Assembly: GCA_019137255.1 (NCBI GenBank) | Contig: WPDH01000234.1 | Coordinates: forward strand, 62,001-126,000 | Reading direction: 5' to 3' | Length of the DNA stretch: 64,000 bases | Origin: Corinectria fuckeliana | Taxonomy: Eukaryota > Ascomycota > Sordariomycetes > Hypocreales > Nectriaceae | Shown: piece after piece, positions 24,020-35,400 of the stretch | How the letters are laid out: every line of letters begins with the position of its first letter | How positions within the stretch are numbered: the stretch's first letter is position 1 | Translations under genes and position numbers: made by a program | Notes under the pieces: model-generated | What the model was told of the DNA's origin: nothing | What the model saw: the letters and a program-made list of their open reading frames with translations, nothing else | The model's database searches: none

Positions 24020-27000
24020 ATGAGCTACGGCGGCTCGCCGCCCTTCAGCGGCCCAGGCCAGCAGGGACATCTGCCGGCCATGGCGTCGCCGTCGGGCATC
24101 GGCTCGTCGCCGACGTACATGGCCGCCAACGGTACGGCGGGAGCTGGAGCTGGAAGAGGGTTCCAGCAGGCGTTTGGGAATCCGCAGCAGCAATACTATG
24201 CGGCTCAGGGGAACCCACAGCAGCAGCAGCAGTATCACCCGCAATTGCAGCAACAGCAAATGGCACAATATGGTGGCATGGCGGCGTACCAAGGCTACGA
24301 CACGGCCGGGCAGGCGTTTGTTGGTAGCGGGCATCCCCAGATGCATCAGCAATCGCAGTACGTGCCTCCAGCGAACGTGTGGCAACAGCCGCAGCAGCAA
24401 GCGACACAGCAGCAGATGCTGTTTCAGCAACAGTTCCAGTCTCAGCAACACACCTCTCAGATATACCAGCGACATGTAGCCTCTCCGCAACAGCTGCAAC
24501 AAAGACCGCAGCAAATGTCGTCGCCGCAGTCAAGACCGCCGTCCTTGCCTCAGCAACAAGGATTTCAAATTCCGCAGCAGCAGCATAGTCAACAATACCA
24601 GCAGCAACATGCCAATCATCAGCATCGTAAACAGCAACAGCAACAGCAAGCTCATTTATCACAACCAAACCAACAATATGTTCAGCAGCCAGTGCACCAC
24701 CAAACAGCTCAGCAAGCCGTCCAAAAACATGTACGGAGAACGCCTGAGCAAACCGTACAGCAACCCATGCAACAACCCATGCAGGAATCCGTTCCCGAAG
24801 CCGTTCCCGAATCCGTTCCCGAGCCCATCCCAGAACCCCTTCCAGAGCTTGAACCCATCTCCGAACCCATCCCGGAGCCTGTGCAACAGCCAATTTACGT
24901 GAATCTCCAGGACATACAGCAATTGCCCCAACCAATAACCATGACTAGGTCCCAGAACACTCCCATAGCACCACCGAACCTCGACACTATCTACGTTCAG
25001 CCATCACAGCTAGACAACAGCATCACGGTGAAACCTATGGACATTATGCTCAACAAGGCTCCTCCTCCGCCACAAAATTCCGGGTCGGTCACTCCCCGGA
25101 TCAAACCAAGCCCCCATTCCTCTGTCGCCAACTCTCCTGCCCTCACAGCCCGGTCTCCGAGCATTACCAAGAAGTCTCCCGCCATCCCGCCGAAGCCCCG
25201 GCCAGTCGACACCGTTCAGATGATGGTGGCTGTGGCGGAAGAGTGCTTCGACAAGGCGCGGGCCTCAGTGCACGATGTCGCCATGCACTTGGAACCGGCT
25301 CGCGTAGATGAGTACCAGAACTTGATCACGACGGGCTTGGCGTGCTTGGAGGCGTCTCTGCAAAACCGGCGGCTGTCCCCGCGTCAAGAGGCCAGGATGC
25401 GACTTAGATACGCCGCTGTACTTCTTGAAGAGACTGAGAACCTGATGGAAGCTGAGACGGCTCTCACCAAGGGCATCACGCTTTGTGACAAGGTACGTGC
25501 TCTCGGACAAACATGTGTCCCGGCCCACTGACAATTTTGACAGCACCGCTTGTTCGATTTAAAGTACTGTATGCAGTACATCATGCTTAAGGTCTTGTTT
25601 CAGCGAAACTACAAAGCCGCCTTGAACGCCGTTGATCGTCACATCGCGGATTGTGAAGCGTAAGTTGCCCTCGCTGCGTACCCCTCACTATAAACTCACC
25701 AGTGTCTCAGTTTCAAGCACATTCACTGGGTGTACGGTTTCAAGTTGCTAAAAGCCACATTCTACATGGACGTCGGGCAAACAGCAGACGCCGGCGCCCT
25801 AGAGAACATTCGGTCCATCCAGGTCATCGCCAACACGCGGGGTGACAACGCAATCAGCGCCTTCGCCTCGATCCTGGAGGGTCTCACTCTCATCAAAGCC
25901 TCCAAGGATGGCAACATCGAAAAGGTCCAGACCTGCATCGCCCAGGCTGCCAAGTTCCAGTTCGACCCGTCCGTGCGCATCATCCAGCTCGACATGCTCA
26001 CCCTCCTCCTCGACCTAGCCTGCAGCATCAACCAACAGCCCCCCGACGTCACGTCTCAGAAGCTGCGTCTGCTGCAAAAGCGACTCGACGAGTGCGGCGA
26101 CTGGCACAACGTCAAAACGGACTTCCTCATCCCGGTCAAGAAGCAGCCGTCAACAGCACAGACGATCAGCAGCGACACGGCAGCCATCATCCGTGCAGGG
26201 GACAGCAACGAGCCAACCGACTTCTTAGTCATGTCATTTATGACAAAGATGGAGCTGACCTCGCTTGTGTAAGCTGCATCCAGTGGTTTCTTTCGCTGCA
26301 CATTCTAACATCCTAACTTGGTCTAGATTCACATTCAGCGGTTTGACGAATCTGCACAGATTATCGAATGGTCGCAAATCAGCGGAGTACTGGCGAGAAG
26401 GTCTCAAGATCCTTGATACCTGTGAGTCCCTCCTCCTGGGCGACAAAGATAGCCGCTGACGTTTGCAGGGGACAATTCGACTTCTGGGATCCGCTACGGG
26501 CCATCGACATCGCTACAGGAGGCTATCAGACAGCGAGAATGGCGAGTTGAAGCTCAGGCCTACCTCAACATCCTGCTAGGCCTACTAGCGGCCAGTCAAT
26601 GCCAGTGGGAGACGGTGAAGCAATTCATCGTCAAGTTGGAGATTATTATTACACCGTCCACGCAGAGCATCCTGCGATTACTCTCGTTCTATCTATCTGG
26701 TGTGTACTATCAAGGTATAGGAGACCTCCAGGCCGCCCTCCCCATCTTCCGGGACCCATGCTTCAATATTTCACAACGCGGGACGGGCATCAAGGCGGCA
26801 CATCGGGAGATGGCTCTGCTAGCGGGCCTGAACCGGCTCTGGATCATGCAACATCCCTCTCAGCGCGACGATGCGGAAACACTCGACCTGATTGAAGAGC
26901 TCCAGCCCTTATGCTCCATGCACTCAAATGTCGACCTGCGCACCGCGTGGCACAACGTCATGGCCGCCCTCATCACAAATCCTCCACAACAACTGAACCA

Positions 27001-27304
27001 AAGGAAGCAACACATCCAGGCTGCTATGGGCGGCTCGAAGGCCACTAACAATGTCCTGGGCGCGGCCGTCACGTTGGCAATTATGAGAAGCCGGCTGTTC
27101 GAAAACGTCATTGGAGAGCAGGCCCTGAAGAGTGCCATGGCCGCAGCCAAGCAGGCGCAGCGCAGCGGCAACGTGCTATGGCAGAGCGTTGCGGATGGGA
27201 TGCTGGCGCATTCGTACGAGGTACAGGGCCAGCAACAGGAGGCGGTGAGGGAGTGGGACAAGGCGATGAGGGAGGCGAAGGAGGCATTTTATGGGCGTTG
27301 CTGA
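24020..27304 (+). CDS. mau2: Mau2/Scc4-like cohesin loading factor
   Basis: Subunit of the cohesin loader that, with Scc2/Mis4/NIPBL, deposits cohesin on chromosomes. Five exons (24020-25492, 25544-25659, 25711-26268, 26327-26421, 26469-27304) give 1,025 residues. The first roughly 395 residues are disordered: a Gln-rich segment with many QQQ and QQ runs (about residues 50-280), then Val/Ile-Pro-Glu repeats (about 255-295), then a Pro/Ser linker. The conserved TPR-like Mau2 domain begins near VQMMVAVAEECFDKARASV and continues through HIHWVYGFKLLKATFYM, MELTSLVFTFSGLTNLHRLS, AYLNILLGLLAASQCQW and SVADGMLAHSYEVQGQQQEA. The stop is TGA at 27302. The splice choices restore one continuous frame across all five exons. 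The long Q-rich arm is much longer than in yeast Scc4. It lies head-to-tail after cyk3 and converges with the SF3b4 gene. Confidence 0.9.
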
Positions 27305-27643
27305 AGGGTCTGTGTGCTATCGCGAACCCGGCGTTGAGGCATGGTCTTTTGCCACAAGAAAAAAGGAACATTTTTGACGGTTTGTATACCAGGCTTGGGG
27401 ATATATGAAGGCTGTACGATACCTGGCCGCATTATCGAGGATCTCATCTTTGTTGGGGTGTGGAGAATTAGAGAGATGCGACGTGAGATCGCTTGGTCGG
27501 CCCAAATAAAGAGCCCTGGTTAATTTTAGTTTGCGACTCTACTTGAGTGTCTGGTGAGCCCTAATTTTCGTGGCTCCTAAGAACCCGACGTGATCTCGAC
27601 GGTGATGTCTAAAGGGTGTGAGGGTATGTGATGGCGTCGTCTT
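27305..27643. other. Convergent intergenic region
   Basis: About 340 bp between the 3' ends of mau2 and the SF3b4 gene. It should contain both polyadenylation regions. Nothing else seen. Confidence 0.6.
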
Positions 27644-28812
27644 TCAGCGACGGGGGAAGCCGCCGGGGGGCTGGAAGCCGCCCGGAGGGGGCATGAAGCC
27701 TGGGGGAGCGGGAGGAGTTCCAGAAGCACCTGGAGGAGTGGGAAATCCAGGCGGAGGGGGAGCCGGGAAACCCTGGGGCGGTGCAGCTCCAGCCGGCGGC
27801 CGGAAGCTGCCAGGGTGGAAGTCGGCTGGGTTGGTGAACCCGGCCTGGGCCTGGGGCGGTCTCGCCGGCAGGCCGGACGGAGCGGGAGGGAGAGGAGCCG
27901 ATCCCCGGCCGAGCCCTTGCGGGGGCGGCACTCCATGGCCGTACGCAGGCGGCGCGCGCTGCGGGGGTGCAAAGCCGGGAGGTATGCCCTGCTGCGGCGC
28001 GCCCATGGGCGGCAATCCCATGGCGGAAGGGTCGAAGCCGGCGGGGGCTGGCGGGGCGGCCGAGGGCGGCGGTTGCAGGAAGGCTTGGGGCACGGGCTGT
28101 GCTTCGGGGACGATGTTGCGCTTCTTGGCCTGGGCGGCCAGCTCTCGCTCGGCGTCGTCTCCGTGGCGCTTATCCTTGCCGTCCTTCTTGAAGGCGTACT
28201 GGACCGACACCTCCTTGCTGAGGATGTACTGGCCGTGCAGGTTGTTGATAGCGGCGTCGCTGCTCTCGAAGTCGGCGTAGCTGACGAAGCCGAAGCCCTT
28301 GCTGGCGCCGCTCTCCTCGCGCGCCACCTTGGGCAGGCTCAGGAGGGGGCCGAAGCGGCTGAAGGTGTCGTAGAGGATCTTCTCGTCGACCATGGCGTCG
28401 AGGTTGCCGATGAAGAGCTCGGCGCCGACCTCGGCGGCCTTTTGCTTGTCGGCGCTGGCCTTGTTGACGCGCAGCGACTTGCCGTACAGCTTGACGCCGT
28501 TCATGACGTTGGCCGCGTACTCGGCGTCGGTGGGCGTGCGGAACTCGACGAAGCCGAAGCCCTGGTGCGTCTGCGTGACGCGGTCGCGCGGCATGTGGAT
28601 GTTGTGGATCGGGCCCATCTGCAGCATCACCTCGTAGACCATGGTCGACGTCGCGCGCTCGTCGATGTTGCCGATGTAGACCGTCGCCTCCTTGTCCTGC
28701 TCCCTGGCGAGGGGTGTTAGCCAGGTTCGCTCTCCAACGTCACATCACCACCACGTATTACTGGGTCGCGGAGAACCGGAGCTGAGACTTACCAATGCCT
28801 GTTTTGCGCCAT
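27644..28812 (-). CDS. SF3b subunit 4 / Hsh49-like U2 snRNP protein
   Basis: Component of the SF3b complex of U2 snRNP, contacting pre-mRNA near the branch site. Two exons (28793-28812, 27644-28703) encode 359 residues; the 20-nt first exon reads Met-Ala-Gln-Asn-Arg-His plus two bases of Trp. RRM1 (residues about 14-92) has RNP2 VYIGNI and RNP1 QGFGFVEF, and begins EQDKEATVYIGNIDERAT as in the family. RRM2 (about 100-180) has LFIGNL and KGFGFVSY. After a basic linker (KKDGKDKRHGDDAERELAAQ) the C-terminal 130 residues are Pro/Gly/Ala-rich, with many PPP and GFxPP turns, as in metazoan SF3B4 and unlike short yeast Hsh49. The stop is TGA at 27644-27646. It shares a 446-bp upstream region with tom7, transcribed the other way. 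Confidence 0.93.
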
Positions 28813-29258
28813 CTCGCCGGAGTAGTTGTGAGGCGGGAAAGAAAGCTTCCTCTGTATCGGTGTCTTCGAAAAGGAAAAAGCGTTACTGACGTGAAAGCGC
28901 AGAATTGTCAGAGGAATCGCAGCGTGGAAGCTTTCCTGGAGCTTGCAGAACCTGGAGCTTTGCCTGGGAAATTTCAAGTGAAGTGGTTGGATCGAACAAG
29001 AGGTTCGGCGTTTTGCCGGAGTTGATCCGCGCCGCGCAGATCGGAACGGCAACTTTTTCCTTGGTCCGGTCCGGGGGAGGGACCACGGCGAAATTTTTGG
29101 AGAGGCCTGGAAAACAACGCCGCGATCCATCAGCTTCGAGATAAATTACTCTAATCCACGTCCCCCCGCATCGAGCAGCAGCGCCATTGAGGTCTTTGCC
29201 GTCGCCCGTTCCGCCTGTCCAACTCGCATACTCGTCCACCCCCCCACCGACAGCCAAC
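28813..29258. promoter_or_regulatory. Divergent promoter region, SF3b4 and tom7
   Basis: 446 bp between the start codons of two divergent housekeeping genes, so it must hold both promoters. Purine-rich on the tom7 strand near 28,840-29,010, then pyrimidine-rich just before the tom7 ATG. No specific operator recognised. Confidence 0.5.
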
Positions 29259-29665
29259 ATGTTTGCTCTCTCCGAGGAGTCCAAGGTGCGCATCGCCTCA
29301 GTCGACGAAGATGGAAAGCTGGAGTTGCTAACGGCCGGGCTCTAGGAGCGCATTGCTAAGCTCATCGACATCTCCCGCGTGGCCATCCACTAGTATGTCC
29401 TGAAGCTCCGTACCAGCTTCGCCTTTGCTAATATCTCTCCCTCAGTGGCTACCTTCCCTTGATCCTCTACCTCGGTACGGCCGCGTCGAACGGCAGCATC
29501 TGTCGAGACGACAAACTGACTTTCCACCAGGCTACACCCGCAGCGACCCCCGACCCTCCGTCATCCGGTACGCCTGTTTCCCTGCTGGCGAAGCAGCTCA
29601 CACCCCGGGTCTCTCATAACGTGCCGCTAACTCCCGTGTGCAGCCTCCTCTCTCCCCTCTCCTAG
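29259..29665 (+). CDS. tom7: Tom7, mitochondrial outer-membrane translocase subunit
   Basis: Small tail-anchored subunit of the TOM complex that modulates its assembly and stability in the mitochondrial outer membrane. Five exons (29259-29285, 29346-29392, 29446-29474, 29531-29567, 29644-29665) total 162 nt and encode 53 residues. The pieces read MFALSEESK, ERIAKLIDISRVAIHY, GYLPLILYLG, YTRSDPRPSVIR and LLSPLS. The central hydrophobic stretch VAIHYGYLPLILYLGY is the membrane anchor and the motif around YTRSDPRPS is typical of fungal Tom7. All introns have GT-AG ends (GTGCGC, GTATGT, GTACGG, GTACGC donors) and all phases close. Introns exceed coding sequence, so simple frame scans miss the gene. 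It shares its upstream region with the SF3b4 gene. Confidence 0.92.
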
Positions 29666-30200
29666 ACGTGGAGAAACAATGCAAGGGACCAATCTAGTGT
29701 ACAATATCTTGAGACGAAGATGTGAGAAGGGCAGCACCACCAGCATCATGGCGTTGGGATATCATGAGGTAATCGAGGCCGGAATCCGACGTATGCCTGA
29801 GAGGAGTTGGGGTTGTACTCGTACTGAACAAACACTGTATCATCACAAACAAACCAAAACGCACGTCTAAATGAGAAAAGCCACTCTTAATTTGGCCTCC
29901 TGCTTCTACTCGGGTGCGGATAATTAATCATTCTCTTCAAGTCGGCTACATGAAGCTGACTCGGCCGGCAGCCGGTCGGAGTGACGTCGACGTCGGTCCG
30001 TGGTAGCTCGGGCCAGCCGACCACGGGTCATGAGCTACACGGCGTGGGCTCCGCTAAAAATAAGACCGTCGTCAACCTCAAATCACGACCACAGCCACGA
30101 ATTCTCCCCACGACTTTCCCTCTCTCTCTCTCTCCCTCTCCTCGTAGGCTCGTTCCGCTCGCACGATGTGACAGAGAAGCTGTAGCATCACCACTACTTT
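29666..30200. other. Intergenic region / flx1 promoter
   Basis: 535 bp between co-directional tom7 and the carrier gene. It contains a 12-bp palindrome at 29983-29994 and a CT-rich tract (about 30118-30140) before the carrier ATG. No gene seen. Confidence 0.55.
29983..29994. promoter_or_regulatory. Palindrome GACGTCGACGTC with embedded TGACGTC
   Basis: A perfect 12-bp palindrome overlapping a CRE/ATF-like TGACGTC core (29982-29988), about 210 bp upstream of the carrier ATG. A bZIP site is plausible; this is inference from motif and position. Confidence 0.35.
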
Positions 30201-31180
30201 ATGCCCGACCTCAACCATGCGGGTCTCTCCCCCGCCGTCATCGAGTCCCTCGCGGGCCTCAGCGCCGGCACCTTTGCCACCTTAGTCGTCCACCCGCTCG
30301 ACATTGTCAAGACTCGCATGCAAAGTAGGCAGCTCCTGTGCCTTCCACGGGAACCCTGCAGACTGACAGCGCTTCCCCAGTCCACCGCAGCTCGGCTCCC
30401 TCGGCGGTGCGCCCCACGACCATCTCGCTGCTGCGCTCCCTGACGGCCAGCCCGCAGCCGCTCGCCTCGCTGTACCGCGGCCTGACGCCCAACCTCGTCG
30501 GCAACGCCTCCAGCTGGGCGTCCTTCTTCTTCTTCAAGTCCCGGTTCGAGCGCGCCCTGGCCAGCGCCCGCGCCCGCCCACGCCCGTCGCCCGGCGACTA
30601 CTTCGCCGCCAGCGCCCTGGCCGGCGCCTCGACGGCCGTGCTGACCAACCCGGTCTGGGTCCTCAAGACGCGCATGGTGTCGTCGGACCGCGGCGCCTCC
30701 GGGGCGTACCCGTCGATGCTGGCCGGCGCGCGCACCATCCTCGCGACCGAGGGCCCGCGCGGGTTCTACCGGGGGCTCGCCGTGTCGCTCATCGGCGTGT
30801 CGCACGGCGCCGTGCAGTTCGCCGTGTACGAGCCCGCGAAGCGGTGGTACTACACGCGGCGGCAGCGCCTGCACGGCGTCGACGAGGGCGCGCCCATGAC
30901 GCCCGAGGCCACGGTTGCGCTGTCGAGCGTCGCCAAGCTGGTCGCCGGCGCCGCCACCTACCCGTACCAGGTGCTGCGGAGCCGGCTGCAGAACTACGAG
31001 GCCGAGCAGCGCTTCGGCCGAGGGTTCCGGGGCGTGGTGATGAGGGTCTGGAGGGAGGATGGGCTGCGGGGGTTCTACCGAGGGTTGGTCCCCGGCGTGG
31101 TGAGGGTGATGCCAGCGACGTGGGTGACGTTTCTGGTCTATGAGAACGTCAAGCACCATCTCCCGCTGTGGCTTGCGTAG
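30201..31180 (+). CDS. flx1: Flx1/SLC25A32-like mitochondrial FAD/folate carrier
   Basis: Mitochondrial carrier family protein of the inner membrane. Two exons (30201-30324, 30381-31180) encode 307 residues with the threefold carrier repeat. The first signature is HPLDIVKTRMQ, the second NPVWVLKTRM and the third YPYQVLRSRLQ. A Trp in the second signature and a Gln-Val-Leu-Arg third signature mark the folate/FAD/pyrimidine-nucleotide branch, and the sequence GFYRGLVPGVVRVMPATWVTF fits SLC25A32/Flx1. FYRGL follows each repeat as expected. In yeast Flx1 supports mitochondrial FAD homeostasis and succinate dehydrogenase; substrate in this organism is inferred. The coding DNA of exon 2 is very GC-rich, with third positions mostly G or C. 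The splice after RMQ creates Ile-His-Arg-Ser-Ser. Confidence 0.9.
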
Positions 31181-31357
31181 GGCCCTTTCAGACAGGCAGC
31201 AATATAGAATGGCTCTCGGGGCAACCCCGTGAAGATGATGCAGGGAAACCAACTGTCTATCAATTCGTTCCTCACATGTCATCGCTTTGCACTAGCCCCC
31301 GTTCGTTTTACTTAACATATGCAACATTCAGTTCCAGCCTACAGCGATGCCCGGTCC

Positions 31358-31579
31358 TCACTCTTGATCCTCTTCGTCTGTCTTGTTCTCACCGTACTTC
31401 CTCTCCCAGCATATGGCGCAGTAATCCGAGCTAACATATCGAGTAGCGTATGTTTCAGAAGGGACACACAGGTCCGGCCTATTGTTCTTCACATGCTCGC
31501 AGGGATCCTTGGTGACCTCGGTCATTACACGCCTCTGGCACTTGTTGCAGTCGTATCGAACGTTTGAAGTCTCGCACAT
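31358..31579 (-). CDS. Small cysteine-rich protein, MC-x8-C-x2-C family (copy 2)
   Basis: Uncharacterised single-exon protein of 73 residues. It starts Met-Cys, eight residues, then CNKC, the same spacing as the genes at 8386 and 32408. Further cysteines lie in KDPCEHV and PDLCVPS and a second CxxC pair in DYCAICWERKYGE, after which the tail is acidic. No signal peptide or membrane span. The six-to-seven cysteine layout suggests a small metal-binding fold. The gene runs toward flx1, with 177 bp between the two stop codons. Short length limits confidence, but the match of cysteine spacing to its relatives supports a real gene. Confidence 0.6.
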   Translation of the reverse strand: MCETSNVRYDCNKCQRRVMTEVTKDPCEHVKNNRPDLCVPSETYATRYVSSDYCAICWERKYGENKTDEEDQE

Positions 31580-32093
31580 GTTGACAATTGGTGCTTGGTT
31601 GCTGATGTTTAATATTTAGTAGTCGATAGTTCTCCAGATTGACTGAGGTGTTGGGCTTGGAAACTACATATAGTCGGTTGGTTGTGCGTGATTCGGTGGC
31701 TTCCGTTTCAAAGCCGGTCCATGCGAGTTCATCAGTTCCTATCCATAGCATCTTGTCACGGATGCTTGAGAGGTGACGTCGCTTTTGTCGTGTCTTAAGA
31801 ACGCCATCCAGCAGCCGGTGTCATTTATTTTAACTCTACAAGCCTCCACGAGATACACAGGGGCTCGGAAATAGCCATGTGAGTTCATCAAGATTCAATT
31901 GGATTACGGACTGTCAACAATTCTCGACGATTCTTGTGGTTTCGATGTGTCCTAGAGGCGTGTACCAGCAGCTCCGTGTAAGGCTTCGCCACGGATACAT
32001 ACACAAGTCCGGGATAACCAGTCTCCCCTAAGACAGTTCAGGCGTACGCTACTTTGTTTAAAGTTCTCGGTCCAGTTTTCATACCGAGTGCTA
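31580..32093. other. Intergenic region between two cysteine-rich genes
   Basis: About 510 bp, AT-richer than the flanks, no gene seen. It presumably holds the promoter of copy 2 and the 3' end of copy 3. Confidence 0.45.
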
Positions 32094-32408
32094 TCAGGGA
32101 AATTGCCCTTGTCTTGACGAGACTCGATGCAACCATGCCCTGACCCGACAGGTTTTCATATGCACCAGGTTCCAGATCCTTATTTGCATTGCATACGGAC
32201 TCTGCCTAAGCTGGGATGTCCTACCACGAAGAACACATGCAGACACTTTACATTGCTGCGAGATAATAACCTGCTGCTCTTCTAAAGAGCAAACAACGTG
32301 CCGGCCGGGCTCGGCCGAACTGGCGTCGCATTCTGTGAATTCTGATTCGAAGCGCATTGGTGCACCGCACGTCACGCAGTTGAACGAATTGATCGTGGTT
32401 GTGCACAT
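32094..32408 (-). CDS. Small cysteine-rich protein, MC-x8-C-x2-C family (copy 3)
   Basis: Uncharacterised protein of up to 104 residues. I start it at the ATG at 32408 because that gives Met-Cys, eight residues, then CVTC as in the other two copies; the frame is open 42 codons further upstream. Cysteines continue in FTECDAS, HVVCSLE and QQCKVSAC, where the last pair is spaced CxxxxC rather than CxxC. Beyond that (after about residue 68) the sequence turns basic and loses the pattern, so the 3' end may be decayed or a splice site may be missed. It lies on the same strand as copy 2 and about 510 bp upstream of it, suggesting a local duplication that has since diverged. Confidence 0.5.
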   Translation of the reverse strand: MCTTTINSFNCVTCGAPMRFESEFTECDASSAEPGRHVVCSLEEQQVIISQQCKVSACVLRGRTSQLRQSPYAMQIRIWNLVHMKTCRVRAWLHRVSSRQGQFP

Positions 32409-35400
32409 CTTTTTTGGTGCTGGTCTGGTAGTGCGAGCAGGTAGTTTACTAGATATGTTATTGTTAACTATGGAGGGATAATCATTTAGGATGGTTGACA
32501 TCTTATACTCGGCAACTGAGAGTGAATAGGGCATAGCTCGTCTGGTGATCCTCTGTCAAGTGCCGCTAATAATCTGATACCCAATGAATCTTCATTCCAA
32601 ACTGCAGGTCTGACTGGGATTTCCTCGAGTCGTGGTGCAAATATTACAGACCACAACTGCCGCATCCCACGCCAGACCAACTAATAATCAAGAGCCTACA
32701 GACACCACATGTTACGTAGTTACAACTTGCCATGCTTCTAGAGAGCATCATGTTGGACAGACATGACGGTGACAGCGGCACCACCAACTTAGGAACCTGG
32801 CTACCCTATACTTACACAGGCAGCTTAGATTCACGATGTGCCGTAAAACACAACCATCAAATACACCACAGCTCGGTGGTATCCAGCCATTGAACGGTGT
32901 AAATCTACGGACTTTATCGCAATACTGACGGGTACCATATGGCAGCACAATCTTATCATTCAGTCGCTGAAGAGGTGGTGGTCCATACCTAAACATCGTG
33001 ATCATCTACAACTGACAACGGAAAGCACCACGAGGCACTGCCCAAAATCCAAAATTTAGACGGCCAATGCCATAACCGTACCTGCAAGCCCAACAAACGA
33101 TTTTGGCTCAATTTTTGGCCTCAGCGAAAAGCGCAGGCCTCGCGTGTTCTGCCGCCCTTCTTTTTGCTTCACCCATACAACCATCACCAACAAACACTCG
33201 GATATATCTCGCACTCGAAAGGATGTCACTTAACCACACCATGAAAAATTCAACTGCCGCCCTGCTGAGTCGTGATTAACAATCCAAAAGCCGTCCAAGA
33301 CCGGTCCGGTGAAATGCCAACTGCCTTCTGACAAACGAAAACCAACCGGGTAGTCACACCACAGATGGAACGACACCAAGTCCTCTTCCGGTCTCGCCCG
33401 CGTGCAACAGCCAAAACGCTCGGAATGTCAAAGTCCAAGCGCAGCCGCAAACACAAGCGGAAGCTCATCAGATCCTAAAACACACCTGCCTGTGCAAAGC
33501 GGTCCCGCCCGCCCGCCCGTCCCCGGAAACCAGGTACTCCAGGAAGAACAAGAGACAAGACAAGCCAAGGGCTGTAGCCTGTAGCCTGCGCGAACAGCCA
33601 GGCCGAGACAAGGCCGCGATGGCATCCTAGCCCTGTCCGTCACCTGGGGTCAAACGCCGCACCGGTGAACGTCACTGCAACCCCGGAGTGGTTGACGTTG
33701 ATGGTTTTTTCTTCAACCCATCACTACCCGCGTAGGTTCCAGGGTGTCGTGCAGCGTACATAGTACATGCCTATGCGAGGCCCCCTCTCACCCTTCTCCC
33801 TCTTCCCGCCTCCAGACTCAAGACGAGAATCAGTCCATTCATTCCGACCGTTGCGAGTAGCAAGCTGCGAGGGGAGAGCGAGGGGAATGAACCCAGTGGG
33901 GCGTGCCCAACTCAGCGTGTGCGGCTCAGAATCCGTTCGCTGGAAAAGAAAATCCGGAACGAGAGGCCCTTGCAAAGCTACATGGCAGTATCGCACACAA
34001 ACCCTTATGGAAGAACCACGGATGTTCTTCTTCGCCTTTGCTTGGCCATCTCGCCGCCCGCCGACCTGAGCGAGGCGAGCTCCGATGATGCTCGCGGCAA
34101 TCATCACGGCAAGGCTGTCGAAGGAGGGTTGCAGCTCGGTGTGCGACAAGTTGAACCCCCCCCTGGAGCATCATCAAACCAGCTGCGGGTGCGCGGCGAG
34201 AACTCTCTGCGCCGCAGATGCGGGTTCGGACCAGACCCGTGGGCGATCCCACATGATGCAGATGGCTCTAGAATTGACACATCTCGAGGATGCACGTAAT
34301 TGAATCCTGCAACCTCGAGCGGAAAAGATCCCCACCAAGCCTGAATTTCGCATCGAAATTCTGTCATGGGATTCAAGGAGCACGAGTCCCACTAGAAATC
34401 AGCAAAAAGGATGCCAATGTTAAATAGCCATGTGGGAGAAGGGCCCAGGAACTGCCTAGGGTATCGTAGTCTTTAGAGGGACCGGAAGTGTACCGATCTA
34501 TGACAGCGGGACGTAGGCCTTGATGCATTGCTTAACAGCCCCAAAAGAAACCCGAGAATGGATTCGTTCTCAGTCCCGATAACAGTTGACATCCTTGAGG
34601 GGCCGCGTGCTGTCGTCGGAAGGTCAACCCCGAATGAGGCGCTGCGACCGACACTGAAAGGGTAGAGCTTGCGAATGTGAAGGCGGGACGAGCCGACGCT
34701 GACGCAGAAGGCCTTAGTCATTGGGGGCTCCCCGGACCCGGAATCCCACCAGCTGGGTCACGCTTCCGCTTGGTCCCTGGCAGGTCTCTCCCCTGGCCCC
34801 GGGCAGCCCAGGGGAACGCGGACCTGGGGTTCATGGGCGTCCCTCAAGGCAGTCCAGAGACAGAGAGGGTGGACTGCCAGGACTGGGCTAAGTGGCATCT
34901 TGAAGAGGAAGGCCGCAAGGCGAGAAAACAAGCCACGGAGAGGGGAGGGAAGTGCAGGGGAGGTGAGGGGGAAGCGTAGGGGCGTTGGAGGGCCTGAAGG
35001 GGAGCTATGTTTGATCGGTCTCTCTGATCGGTCAAGATGGCGGAAGACGACCAGGATCATGGGGATCGAGAACAGCGGGAGGTTACAAGAGACAAGAGGA
35101 GATATCGGAGAGCTGAATCTCGACGCAGGGGAGAAGTGACCAAGGTTGATTTGCCCGACTCCTTGGTCGATCCTCCGCGCGATGTCACCCCAGCACCTGG
35201 CCGACTTGGACCAACAACCCTGGCGCAATGGACCCCACGACTCCCACCCACACTATTCATGACCCTGACCAAGCATCACGTACGCCGCGCTCGGGACGAT
35301 CGCAACCGGCGGTAACACTTGCCAAGCGTCAATGGTGAAAGCGCAGTATCGAATAGGCAACCAACGAGTGGGAAACATATGAAGAACACACGAGGAACGC

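Noticed and set aside
24045..24935. 296-codon antisense frame over mau2
   Set aside because: Mirror of the CAG-rich coding region; open only because of the Gln codon bias.
30194..31282. 362-codon antisense frame over the flx1 gene
   Set aside because: GC-rich third positions keep the opposite strand open; the carrier motifs lie on the plus strand.
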